The translations under genes were made by a program, and so were the position numbers. Below are positions 25,224-33,552 of a stretch of 48,091 nucleotides of DNA, piece after piece. Under the pieces are notes generated by a model that was not told the origin of the DNA, made no database searches, and saw only the letters and a program-made list of their open reading frames with translations. Numbering within the stretch: the stretch's first letter is position 1; each line of letters starts with the position of its first letter. The stretch is taken from contig JAFGTF010000116.1 in the NCBI GenBank assembly GCA_016934265.1, positions 1-48,091 of the forward strand. The letters run 5' to 3'. Source of the DNA: Spirochaetota bacterium. Lineage in GTDB: Bacteria > Spirochaetota > B62-G9 > DRHN01.

Positions 25224-26516
25224 ATGGATGTAATAATGAGTCTCAACTGCGGAACGTCATCGGCCAAATATGCGCTCTACGAGATGAAAAGCGGAACGCC
25301 CCTGTGCAGAGGTGTCGTCGAACGGGTAACGACCGGCGGATCGTTCATCCGCCACGAGGTGCCCGAAAACGGCGAATTTAAAAAAGAGCATGAATGCGCC
25401 GATCACACCGAAGCAATACGACTCATATTCGATACGATTTCAGGAAAGCTTTCGGCCGATTCTTGTGCGATCTGTGAGCTCAAGCGGATCAAGGCTGTCG
25501 GGCACAGGGTGGTGCACGGAGGGCATAGGTTCGTGAAAAGCGCCCTCGTTACCGATGACGTATACGACGCGATAGTCGAGATGATAGACTTCGGCCCTCT
25601 GCATAATCCCGCGAACCTCGCAGGTATCGATGCGTGCAGGAAACTGCTGCCGTCAGTGCCTCAGGTAGCCGTTTTCGATACCGCTTTCTTCCAGACGCTG
25701 CCGCCGAAGGCCTATCTCTACGGATGCGCCAAGGAATGGTACGACAAATACGGGGTCCGGAAATACGGGTTTCACGGCTCTTCACACCTGTACCTATCGA
25801 GGCGGGCTTCAGCGATGCTGTCGAAGCATCCGGGGCGGACGAACCTCGTGACCCTCCATATAGGAAACGGCATCAGCCTCACGGCAGTAAAAAACGGCAG
25901 GGCAGTCGACCACAGCATGGGGCTGAGCCCGCTCGAGGGTGTCATGATGGGGACGAGGTCCGGAGACGTCGATCCCGCGATCATCCCGTTCATATGCAGG
26001 AAAGAGCGACTGAACGCCGGCGAAGTCGTGAACACGTGGCTCAACCGGAAGAGCGGCGTGTTCGGATTCACGGGGATTACGGATATCCGGGATCTCTGCG
26101 CGAGGGTCGATCAGGGAGACGAATCGAGCATGACTGCATACGAGCTGTACTGCTACAAGATAAAGAAGTATCTCGGTGCCTACCTCTGTGTGCTCGACTA
26201 CGGCGTCGACGCAATCGTATTCGCAGGGGGTGTCGGGGAGAACGGCTGGAGCGTGCGCCGTGACATACTGCAGGGATTTGAAAATGTGGGAATCGTCCTC
26301 GACAGCAAAAAAAACCGGTCTGCGTGCGGGACAAAGGCCGAATGCGATATATCCTCCGACGACTCCAGGATCAGGATCCTGGTCATACCGACGAACGAAG
26401 AGCAGGTGCTGCTCGAGGACGTCGTTGCGATTCTCGAAGACCGCTACGACGATCATACCCGCTTCTCATACTCGTTCGAATCTTCGAGCTGGGGCACTCA
26501 CGCGCAGTCGTATTGA
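25224..26516 (+). CDS. ackA: Acetate kinase (paralogue 1)
   Basis: This 430-residue enzyme converts acetyl phosphate and ADP to acetate and ATP in fermentation. ASKHA-fold motifs are present: N8 and K15 in LNCGTSSAK, R95 in HRVVHGG, D152 in FDTAF, H184 in YGFHGSSH, R245 in MGTRSGD and E392 in IPTNEEQ. Some spellings differ from the consensus (CGTSSAK for CGSSSLK, FDTAFFQ for FDTAFHQ), so it is the more divergent of the two paralogues in the window. The C-terminal tail (HTRFSYSFESSSWG) is shared with paralogue 2. GAGGGGG lies 6 bases before ATG 25224. Control by Rex is inferred from the operator upstream. A related propionate or butyrate kinase role is less likely. Confidence 0.9.
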   Translation: MDVIMSLNCGTSSAKYALYEMKSGTPLCRGVVERVTTGGSFIRHEVPENGEFKKEHECADHTEAIRLIFDTISGKLSADSCAICELKRIKAVGHRVVHGGHRFVKSALVTDDVYDAIVEMIDFGPLHNPANLAGIDACRKLLPSVPQVAVFDTAFFQTLPPKAYLYGCAKEWYDKYGVRKYGFHGSSHLYLSRRASAMLSKHPGRTNLVTLHIGNGISLTAVKNGRAVDHSMGLSPLEGVMMGTRSGDVDPAIIPFICRKERLNAGEVVNTWLNRKSGVFGFTGITDIRDLCARVDQGDESSMTAYELYCYKIKKYLGAYLCVLDYGVDAIVFAGGVGENGWSVRRDILQGFENVGIVLDSKKNRSACGTKAECDISSDDSRIRILVIPTNEEQVLLEDVVAILEDRYDDHTRFSYSFESSSWGTHAQSY

Positions 26517-26844
26517 GAGCCTCGTTTGCTTCACTCTGTCTTTGCGTATCGGGGCATGCGGTGCCGCGGGGGTCCTGCTTGGCGCAATTTTCCTGGTTTA
26601 TGATCTTTCGGGTGTATGGATTTACTTATCAAGTCAACGACGTGTTAGAAAGTATACCATGACTAATCGACATCTGCACGGTGCCAATGTTGTCCAAGAT
26701 ACGATGTTGTTTTTTAGGATTTCGGTTTGTAAAGAGTCGGCGTTTTCCGCCCCTTGTCGATTACGGACAGCCGTCACCGGTGGATACTAAACGCACAGAA
26801 TTTTTCCAACCGCACAAAGACGGCCCGACCGGGGAACGGCGCGG
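26517..26844. other. Intergenic region between convergent acetate kinase genes
   Basis: This region of 328 bp has no gene, repeat or clear terminator. The two ackA genes end facing each other across it. Confidence 0.5.
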
Positions 26845-28188
26845 TCATGCAAAGGGCGGTACAGCCCTGATTTTTCCGAGCGCCGGGTTTTTTCGCACTT
26901 CCGTCCGAAAAGCCTGCTCCCGTATGCTGTTGGTATAGTCCGGGCTCTGAAACGAGTAGGTGAACCCGGTATGCAGTTCGTACCTGCCTTCGAGGAGGGC
27001 CACCGTGTCTTCGACAATTACAAGCTCCTCGTCCGTCGGTATGACGAATATCTTCGTATCCGTATCGGGGGCGGAGATGTCGGTCTCGGCGTTCCTCGTA
27101 CGGGAGATTTTGTTCTTTTCCGTGTTCACCAAGACGCCGAGGGATTCGAGACCCTGCACCATCTTGATTCGTATATCGGGGTTCATCTCGCCGACACCCG
27201 CGGTAAACACGATGGCGTCGACCCGCCCGAGTGCGGCCATGTAGGAGCCGATGTATTTCTTTCCCCTGTACGATTCGATCTCGACGGCGAGTGCGGCCCG
27301 TTGGTCCCCCTTCTTAGCGGCCGCGACGATGTCTCGCCTGTCGATATACCTGCCGGTGATCCCTAAAAGACCGCTTTTCTTGTTTAAAAGAGCGTTCATT
27401 TCTGTAGTCGAGAGACCGAGCCTTTCCATCATATAGAGATCGATCGCCGCGTCGTGGTCGCCCGCCCTCGTGCCCATTACCGCGCCTTCTAGCGGTGTGA
27501 ATCCCATACTCGTATCCACGGAGACGCCGTTTTCCACCGCATTGAAGCTCACACCGTTGCCGATATGGGCGAGCACGAGGTTGGCGGAAAACGGGTCCTT
27601 ACCGAGCAACACTGCGGCCCTTTTGGCGACATAGAGCAGCGAGGTTCCGTGGAACCCGTACTTACGTATTGAAAACTCCTCGTACCAGCTGTACGGAAGC
27701 GGGTAGATGTATGAACGGGGAGGCATGGTCTGGTGCCAGGCGGTGTCCATTACCGCCGTGTGAACCACATTCGGCAGTACTTCCTTGGCCGCTTCGATAC
27801 CGGTGATATTCGGAGGATTGTGAAGGGGAGCAAGCGCTGAAAGCTCCCTGAAGGTATCGAGCGCATCATCGTCGATTATTACGGACTTGTTGAACTTTTC
27901 CCCGCCGTGTACGACCCTGTGTCCCACCGCCTTAATCCTTTCGGGATCGTCGAGGATACTTCCCTCTCCTTCGGTGAGCGTCTTCATGATGAGATCCACC
28001 GCTTCCTTGTGTGTCGGACACTCCTGCTCGACTTTGACTTTATCGTTCCCTATCACCTCGTGGATGATGAACGATCCGGGCTGTGTGACGCGTTCCACGA
28101 TTCCCTTGGCGAGGACCATCCTGTCTTCCCATCTGTAAAGGGTATACTTCAGAGAGCTGGAACCGCTGTTTAATACGAGTATATCCAT
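26845..28188 (-). CDS. ackA: Acetate kinase (paralogue 2)
   Basis: This 447-residue acetate kinase keeps more standard motifs than paralogue 1: VLNSGSSSLKY at the N-terminus, HRVVHGGEKF, AVMDTAWHQTMPP, YGFHGTS, LAHIGNGVSF, VMGTRAGDHD and VIPTDEE. It has an extended C-terminus (HTGFTYSFQSPDYTNS..., about 30 residues), as in other spirochaetal acetate kinases known to me. ATG 28188 is chosen because AAGGAG lies 7 bases upstream; the frame is open to 28209 but that ATG precedes the ribosome site. No Rex operator is seen before this copy, so the two paralogues are probably regulated differently. No phosphotransacetylase gene is nearby. Confidence 0.94.
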   Translation of the reverse strand: MDILVLNSGSSSLKYTLYRWEDRMVLAKGIVERVTQPGSFIIHEVIGNDKVKVEQECPTHKEAVDLIMKTLTEGEGSILDDPERIKAVGHRVVHGGEKFNKSVIIDDDALDTFRELSALAPLHNPPNITGIEAAKEVLPNVVHTAVMDTAWHQTMPPRSYIYPLPYSWYEEFSIRKYGFHGTSLLYVAKRAAVLLGKDPFSANLVLAHIGNGVSFNAVENGVSVDTSMGFTPLEGAVMGTRAGDHDAAIDLYMMERLGLSTTEMNALLNKKSGLLGITGRYIDRRDIVAAAKKGDQRAALAVEIESYRGKKYIGSYMAALGRVDAIVFTAGVGEMNPDIRIKMVQGLESLGVLVNTEKNKISRTRNAETDISAPDTDTKIFVIPTDEELVIVEDTVALLEGRYELHTGFTYSFQSPDYTNSIREQAFRTEVRKNPALGKIRAVPPFA

Positions 28189-28568
28189 GCAACACTCCTT
28201 GCTGAACATCGTTCTTCGGGCCGTCCGCTTTTAACACGAGCCCGAAAGTAATTGCACCTCTATTCCAAATACGTTAAATTTATATCGTACCCGGTCCACG
28301 ATCGGGTAACGACCGGTGCAAAGCGCCGCCCGTTATCATACGGTCTGCCCGGTTTACTGGGGAGGCTTCGGAGACACCGATCGCCTTCGGTGAAAGATCG
28401 GAATTCGGAATTGGTTGTGAGCGATATACCGAGTGTACACAACACGCCGCCCGATCTTTTTCGGTATATAGTATGTGGGTAATACACCGAAATCGTCAAT
28501 AATTAGAGGAGACGGAAGCGTCACCGGCTGAGGGTACAGGAATAATTGAATCGTGAATGGAGGTTGCG
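28189..28568. other. Divergent intergenic region
   Basis: This region of 380 bp lies between ackA paralogue 2 and the PAC2 gene. It contains a small hairpin CACCGA-TCGCCT-TCGGTG near 28376. TATAAA near 28285 on the minus strand could be a -10 box for ackA, but no good -35 box accompanies it. No riboswitch was recognised. Confidence 0.4.
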
Positions 28569-29543
28569 ATGGGTACTTCTATTCGGAGAATCGGCCGGAT
28601 AGAGCCGGAGAGGCCTTTTCTCCTAGCTGCGTGGCCCGGTATGGGAAACGTAGCGTACGGTGCCGCCGCATATCTCAAAGATAACCTTCCAATGGAGAAG
28701 TTCGCCGAGATTGATTCGGAAGGTATATTCTACAAGACCGGTGTCCAGATAAAGGGAGGGGTGGTAAGCATACCTCAACTGCCGACAGGCGAGTTCTTTT
28801 TTTATAAGAACCGGTTCCCCGAGAACGAGTTCCGCTTGAGGGACATCCTCCTCTTCATCGGAGAGTCTCAACCAGTCATGGAGAAGGAGTATGACCTCGC
28901 GCGTGGTGTTGTAGAGGTCGCGAAACAGCACAAAGTCGACCAGATAATAACATTTGCGGCGACTCCGGTCAACATCACGCACCGTTCGGAGCCCGCGGTC
29001 TGGGCCGTTTCAACTGATCCGGTGATTCTCAAGAAACTACCCGGATACGGACTCAAAATAATGAGCTCGGGTCATATAGGCGGTCTGAACGGGCTTTTAC
29101 TCGGCGTGGGCAAGGAGGCGGGCATCAACGGCGTGTGTTTTTTGGGTGAGATACCCTTCTATACCGCCAAGATTGAAAACCCGAAGTCCTCACTCGCGAT
29201 TCTCAAGGCCTTTATGCGGTATACCGGGGTGGAGATAGATACGAACGGTTTGAGGCAGACGGCGGAGTATGTGGAGGAGGAGATCGATAAGGTAAGCAAG
29301 TCCACGAAACAGACTCTCTTCGGCAAGGAATCGGAGGAGCGGCCGCGTAAGGAAAACGAGGGTGCCGAGACGCTGCCCGACGCCGTACCGCATGGCATCA
29401 GGGAGAAGATAGAGTTCATGTTCGAAGCGGCCGGTAAGGACATATCGAGGGCGGGAGAGCTCAAAAAGGAGCTCGACAAGTGGGAACTGTTCGGTGAGTA
29501 CGAGGACAGGTTCTTAGATCTGTTCGGAGAGAAGAATCTCTGA
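28569..29543 (+). CDS. PAC2-family protein
   Basis: This 324-residue protein belongs to the PAC2 family, named for a eukaryotic proteasome assembly chaperone; bacterial members are of unknown function. The motifs are the N-terminal LLAAWPGMGNVAYGAAAYL, SIPQLPTGEFFFYKN, DILLFIGESQP, ITFAATPVNITH and SSGHIGGLNGLLLGVGKEAG, followed by a charged helical C-terminal part (residues about 240-320, TKQTLFGKESEERPRKENEG). ATG 28569 is preferred because GGAGGT lies 5 bases upstream; ATG 28557 overlaps that site. The von Willebrand A gene follows after 66 bases in the same direction. Confidence 0.87.
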   Translation: MGTSIRRIGRIEPERPFLLAAWPGMGNVAYGAAAYLKDNLPMEKFAEIDSEGIFYKTGVQIKGGVVSIPQLPTGEFFFYKNRFPENEFRLRDILLFIGESQPVMEKEYDLARGVVEVAKQHKVDQIITFAATPVNITHRSEPAVWAVSTDPVILKKLPGYGLKIMSSGHIGGLNGLLLGVGKEAGINGVCFLGEIPFYTAKIENPKSSLAILKAFMRYTGVEIDTNGLRQTAEYVEEEIDKVSKSTKQTLFGKESEERPRKENEGAETLPDAVPHGIREKIEFMFEAAGKDISRAGELKKELDKWELFGEYEDRFLDLFGEKNL

Positions 29544-29609
29544 TCCCGGCGCCGGAGGAACGATTTGTAAGGCGGTTTTATTATAGAAGCACGGCGGTGC
29601 GTCTCGGGG

Positions 29610-30557
29610 ATGTACCGCCCGAGGCAGGACATTCGGGAAAGGGATGTGGGATTATTTAAAAAACAGAACGACGAGGAAAGAACCGATCTTCCCACCACGA
29701 TATTTCAAAACCCGACGTTACGGATCCTCGAGGGTTTCAAGGAGGACGGCGGGTCTACCGATGCGATCGTACGGCTCACAAGGCACCTGAGGGAAGTACT
29801 CGGGCTCAAACGCGGAGATACCGTCACGCTGAGATCGGGCGACCGATACATTAAGGCTAAGGTGGAAGTGTCTTCGGCGTCGGACGGTACCCGGACCGTT
29901 GCACGGCTCAATCCTCGAGCCAGGGAGCTTCTGAAAGCGGAAATCGGCGAGGAGATAGAAGTGATCCCGCCGGAAACGTGTATACTCCTCATCGACACCT
30001 CCGGAAGCATGGCGGACTTCATATCGGGAATCGTCAAGCTCGATGCGACGAAAAACGCGGTGATCGAATTCATTCGAAGCAAATTCCTCATGGGGGAGGG
30101 CGATCGCACCGGTATTATCAGCTTCGGCGAATTCGCGACCGTAGTCGAACGGCCGACGGTCGAATACGAGCATCTCGAGAACAGGGTGCACACACTCACC
30201 GCCAACGGCTCGACCTCGATGTACGAGGGACTAAGCCTGGCTATGGATGTTCTTCCACAGGGCGGGGTACAACGGATCGTACTGCTCACCGACGGCGTGC
30301 CGACCACGACCGGGAAGCTCTCAATCATATCGCTTGCCAAGCGTGCCGCGTCGAAGAGGATCGTCATCGATACGGTCGGTGTCGGCTCTCCTTTCGATTT
30401 CATGGGGTATGACGAGCATCTTCTCAGGCGTATCGCAGCAATTACCGGCGGTACCTTCAAGCGGGTGCTCGATATACAGGAGCTGACGGGCCAGTTCGTC
30501 GAGCTCGCACGGAAAAAAAATTTCACCTACCTTCTGCCGGAACGGCAACAGGACTGA
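29610..30557 (+). CDS. Von Willebrand factor A domain protein with N-terminal barrel-like domain
   Basis: This 315-residue protein has no signal peptide and so is probably cytoplasmic. Residues about 120-310 form a vWA domain with an intact MIDAS metal site: D129-T-S131-G-S133 (DTSGS), the Thr of NGSTSMYEG and the Asp of LLTDGVP. Residues about 55-118 (LGLKRGDTVTLRSGDRYIKA..., LLKAEIGEEIEVIPP) have the look of a small beta barrel such as the Cdc48-N or AbrB type; this is inferred by eye. Such domains bind partner proteins or metal ions. The start is uncertain: ATG 29610 lacks a good ribosome site and GTG 29646 (VGLFKKQ) is an alternative. It is followed by a PilZ gene after 57 bases. Confidence 0.85.
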   Translation: MYRPRQDIRERDVGLFKKQNDEERTDLPTTIFQNPTLRILEGFKEDGGSTDAIVRLTRHLREVLGLKRGDTVTLRSGDRYIKAKVEVSSASDGTRTVARLNPRARELLKAEIGEEIEVIPPETCILLIDTSGSMADFISGIVKLDATKNAVIEFIRSKFLMGEGDRTGIISFGEFATVVERPTVEYEHLENRVHTLTANGSTSMYEGLSLAMDVLPQGGVQRIVLLTDGVPTTTGKLSIISLAKRAASKRIVIDTVGVGSPFDFMGYDEHLLRRIAAITGGTFKRVLDIQELTGQFVELARKKNFTYLLPERQQD

Positions 30558-30614
30558 AAAAACGCCGCCTGCGCCGGAATATAAACGTCCGTTGTCCGCA
30601 GTGAGGCGGACCGG

Positions 30615-31079
30615 ATGTACGACGGGAAGCGGAATATGGTAGACGAGAAAAGGCGATTCATCAGACACCCGCTGAGCTACCCGCTGAAGACGCGGGTGGT
30701 GCGGCAGAGCGCCGAAGATATACTGCTGCACGGCGAGTCTGAAAACATCGGGGGCGGGGGACTCCTCTTCAAGAGCGTCGAGCGGGTGGCGGAGGATGCC
30801 GAGGTCGAGATAAACCTCACAGTGGAGAACAGGCAGTTTCGGATCGACGGAGTCGTGGTCCGCTGCGAACCTTCGGGAAACGGCGGCTACAACATCGCGG
30901 TCTCCTTCAGAAGGCCGGATGAGGCGCTGAAGGCGAGGATGATGGAGCAGGTGGTTCGGATAGAGGAGTTCAAACGGAGGCTCGAGCGGAGGTGCGGGAA
31001 ACCGCTCGATTTCTCATGGGTGGCGAAGCAGTGGATAAAACGGTACTCCGGCCTGTTTGCGAGACACTATGACATATAA
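30615..31079 (+). CDS. PilZ-domain protein
   Basis: This 154-residue cytoplasmic protein has an N-terminal PilZ domain. R13-R14-F-I-R17 forms the c-di-GMP binding arginine motif (RRxxR). The second motif reads N44-I-G-G-G-G49, where most members have D/N-x-S-x-x-G, so the Ser is Gly and binding may be weaker. The last 45 residues are basic and helical. ATG 30615 has GAGGCGG 5 bases upstream; ATG 30636 is an alternative. Its 3' end overlaps the start of the rhodanese-like gene, which implies translational coupling. Confidence 0.85.
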   Translation: MYDGKRNMVDEKRRFIRHPLSYPLKTRVVRQSAEDILLHGESENIGGGGLLFKSVERVAEDAEVEINLTVENRQFRIDGVVVRCEPSGNGGYNIAVSFRRPDEALKARMMEQVVRIEEFKRRLERRCGKPLDFSWVAKQWIKRYSGLFARHYDI

Positions 31080-31662
31080 GTTCCTGCATTCGCCTTTTAG
31101 CCCAAAGCGGCACCGTCACAAGGGTTTCGGGCTCAGTGATGCCGATCCTACAGCAGGCCTCCCGCGGGCTGCCGTTTCCCGTTCATGTATGGGTATGACG
31201 GCCCTCTTTTGCTTTTTCCTCGTCTTTGCGGTTCTTGCAGTCGCGCCCGCCGCCCTGCCTCAGGAGTCCTTCATAAACGAGATCGAGTTCGCCCCCTATA
31301 TCATAATGCCCGAGGAGCTTTTATACAGGGTCGCGGCGGGGGAGGGGACGTATCTCATCGTCGATATCAGGCAGGCGGACCGGTTTTCGAAGGGCCATGT
31401 CAGGGGAGCGATCCGCCTCGAGTGGCCGCATGAAAAAACGGACTCGGCTGAATCGAACGAACGGTCCCCCGGGTTGAGTGAGCCCTTGAAAACAATGTTT
31501 TCGTCCGATACCGATCTGTATATCATCGATGAAGCGGGGAACGAAAGCTTCGAGCTGCTACGGTATCTGCTCGAGCGCGGCTGCTCGAGAGTCCGGGTGG
31601 TGGAGGGAGGTATGAAAAACTGGCCGTACCGGGAGTATATGGAAACGGGAGGTGGGGAGTGA
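31057..31662 (+). CDS. Membrane-anchored rhodanese-like protein lacking the catalytic cysteine
   Basis: This protein of up to 201 residues has one hydrophobic segment at about 46-65 (GMTALFCFFLVFAVLAVAP), then a rhodanese-fold domain outside the membrane: MPEELLYRVAAGEGTYLIVDIRQADRFSKGHVRGAIRL and VVEGGMKNWPYREY. The loop that normally carries the catalytic Cys reads YIIDEAGNESFEL, without Cys, so sulfur transfer is unlikely and the domain may serve binding. TTG 31057 overlaps the PilZ gene; ATG 31069 or a start near 31189, which would make the hydrophobic part a signal peptide, are also possible. Confidence 0.72.
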   Translation: MRDTMTYKFLHSPFSPKRHRHKGFGLSDADPTAGLPRAAVSRSCMGMTALFCFFLVFAVLAVAPAALPQESFINEIEFAPYIIMPEELLYRVAAGEGTYLIVDIRQADRFSKGHVRGAIRLEWPHEKTDSAESNERSPGLSEPLKTMFSSDTDLYIIDEAGNESFELLRYLLERGCSRVRVVEGGMKNWPYREYMETGGGE

Positions 31663-31849
31663 ATGAGGCCCCGCAGACGAAGTTCGGTCCTCAGAAGGTC
31701 TTCGGACCGGCAATCGTCGACAAACGGCAAACCGTCTCATATGCCGTAATGCAAAACCGTCGCGTTCAATGATACGAGGAGGACGACGATCGGCTGTCGC
31801 CCGGCCCTCCGTTATACGTTAGCGTGTTTTGAGCTTTGTGACCTGCGTA

Positions 31850-33442
31850 TCAGCGCTTGATTCTGCGCTTGTTCCGTTCGTCCTTCATAAGCTTGTAGGA
31901 GATCGAATCGACGAGGGCAAGCCAGCTCGCCTCCATGAGGTTCTGTGACACTCCCACGGTGCCCCACTCATCGATCCCGTCGGTGCTCTGGATGAGAACG
32001 CGGACCAACGCTTCCGTCGCTTTCTTTGTATCTAAAACCCTGACCTTGTAATCCACGAGTCGCATCTCTCCCAGGGTGGGGTAGAATATGGTGAGCGCCT
32101 TGCGCAGCGCCCTGTCGAGCGCGTTTACCGGTCCTACCCCTTCGCTTGCGGTGAGCTCCTTTTCACCGTCCACCGTAACTTTTATCGTCGCTTCCGAGAG
32201 CACGTGCTCTTTCGGACCCCGCTTTTCCGTGATCACCCGGAATCCCTCGAGAGAGAAATAATCGTCGAACGTGCCGATCAGTTTCTTGATCAGTATTTCG
32301 AACGAGCTTTCCGCCCCCTCGAACTGGTATCCCATATGCTCGAGCTCCTTCAGCCGTTTCAGCACCTCCTTGGTCTTTTTAGAGCGGTCTTCGAGGGCCG
32401 AAAGGTCGATACCGAACTCGGACGCCTTGTACAGTATGCTGCTTTTGCCCGAGAGGTCGGAAACGAGCACGCGCCTCATGTTTCCGACTGTTTCCGGTTC
32501 TATGTGCTCGTAGGTCTTCGGGTTCTTCATGACGGCGTTCACGTGTATACCGCCTTTGTGTGCGAATGCGCTCTCCCCGACAAAGGGCATGTTCATGACA
32601 TGCGCCATATTGGCGAGCTCGGACACGTACCTCGACAGCTCGGTGAGGTGGCGGATATGGTCATCGGGCACGCACGGCATCCCGAGTTTCAGATGCAGAA
32701 TGGGAATCACGGAACAGAGGTTGGCGTTTCCGCATCGTTCCCCGTAGCCGTTTATCGATCCCTGTACGTGCACCGCGCCGCACATTACCGCTTCTATGGA
32801 ATTGGCTACCCCGCAGTCGGAATCGTTGTGGGCGTGAATCCCCAAGGGCCTTGTGATGCGTTTTTTGACTTCCGCGAAGATCGGCGCCAGCTCGTGTGTG
32901 AGGGTCCCGCCGTTGGTATCGGCGAGCACGATGATGTCGGCCCCCCCGCGCTGTGCGGCCTCGATGGTCTGAAGCGCGTATGACGGGTTCTCCTTATAGC
33001 CGTCGAAGAAGTGTTCCGCGTCGTAGATGACCTCCTTACCCCTTTTTTTCAGATAACGGCAGGAGTCTTCGATGATATCGAGGTTCTGCTCGGGGGAGAT
33101 TCTGAGGGCGTCTTTAACGTGGAGGTCCCAGGACTTTCCGAAAATCGTGGCGACCGGGGAGCCGGTCTCTATGATTGCGTTGAGATTCGGGTCCTTGTCG
33201 GCGCTGTTTTCAGGTCTTCTCGTGCTCCCGAATGCGGCTATCTTCGCCGTCTTCAGTCGTACGTCATTGATCAGCTTGAAGAATTCGATATCCTTCGGGT
33301 TCGAACCCGGCCATCCGCCCTCTATGTAGTGGACTCCGAACTCGTCGAGCGCCTCGGCGACCCTCACCTTGTCTTTGCTGGACAGCGTCACCCCCTCTCC
33401 CTGGCTTCCGTCCCGCAACGTAGTGTCGAATATCTGTATCAT
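31850..33442 (-). CDS. cimA: (R)-citramalate synthase
   Basis: This 530-residue enzyme condenses pyruvate with acetyl-CoA to (R)-citramalate, the first step of the threonine-independent isoleucine route. It has the DRE-TIM metallolyase motifs [14 protein letters not shown] at residues 5-18, the [13 protein letters not shown] block characteristic of CimA and not Leu[14 protein letters not shown] with the metal-binding His pair, and ERCGNANL. The C-terminal regulatory domain is intact. AGGAG lies 8 bases before ATG 33442. It is the last gene of the ilv/leu operon, 110 bases after leuA. The product feeds leuCDB-encoded enzymes not in this window, then the IlvB/N-C-D enzymes. Confidence 0.95.
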   Translation of the reverse strand: MIQIFDTTLRDGSQGEGVTLSSKDKVRVAEALDEFGVHYIEGGWPGSNPKDIEFFKLINDVRLKTAKIAAFGSTRRPENSADKDPNLNAIIETGSPVATIFGKSWDLHVKDALRISPEQNLDIIEDSCRYLKKRGKEVIYDAEHFFDGYKENPSYALQTIEAAQRGGADIIVLADTNGGTLTHELAPIFAEVKKRITRPLGIHAHNDSDCGVANSIEAVMCGAVHVQGSINGYGERCGNANLCSVIPILHLKLGMPCVPDDHIRHLTELSRYVSELANMAHVMNMPFVGESAFAHKGGIHVNAVMKNPKTYEHIEPETVGNMRRVLVSDLSGKSSILYKASEFGIDLSALEDRSKKTKEVLKRLKELEHMGYQFEGAESSFEILIKKLIGTFDDYFSLEGFRVITEKRGPKEHVLSEATIKVTVDGEKELTASEGVGPVNALDRALRKALTIFYPTLGEMRLVDYKVRVLDTKKATEALVRVLIQSTDGIDEWGTVGVSQNLMEASWLALVDSISYKLMKDERNKRRIKR

Positions 33443-33552
33443 CGGTCCGTCTCCTGCACAGTGTTATAGAGGGCATCACGGCGGCACATTGTATGTTCAG
33501 GCGGAGGATAGTGCCGTTGTCCCTGTGGCGGATATTTTACCGTATATCCGTT

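Noticed and set aside
28500-28568. TPP riboswitch suggested by GGCTGAGGGT
   Set aside because: Only the short CTGAG piece matches; the second half of the aptamer is missing and the downstream gene is PAC2.
31663-31849. Bidirectional terminator between the rhodanese-like gene and cimA
   Set aside because: A CGGTCC/GGACCG inverted pair is present near 31685-31715, but there is no T-run and the loop is long.
32204-33469. Long plus-strand open frames opposite cimA, and similar ones opposite leuA, ilvB and ilvD
   Set aside because: They mirror the codon pattern of the GC-rich genes on the minus strand and have no recognisable motifs.
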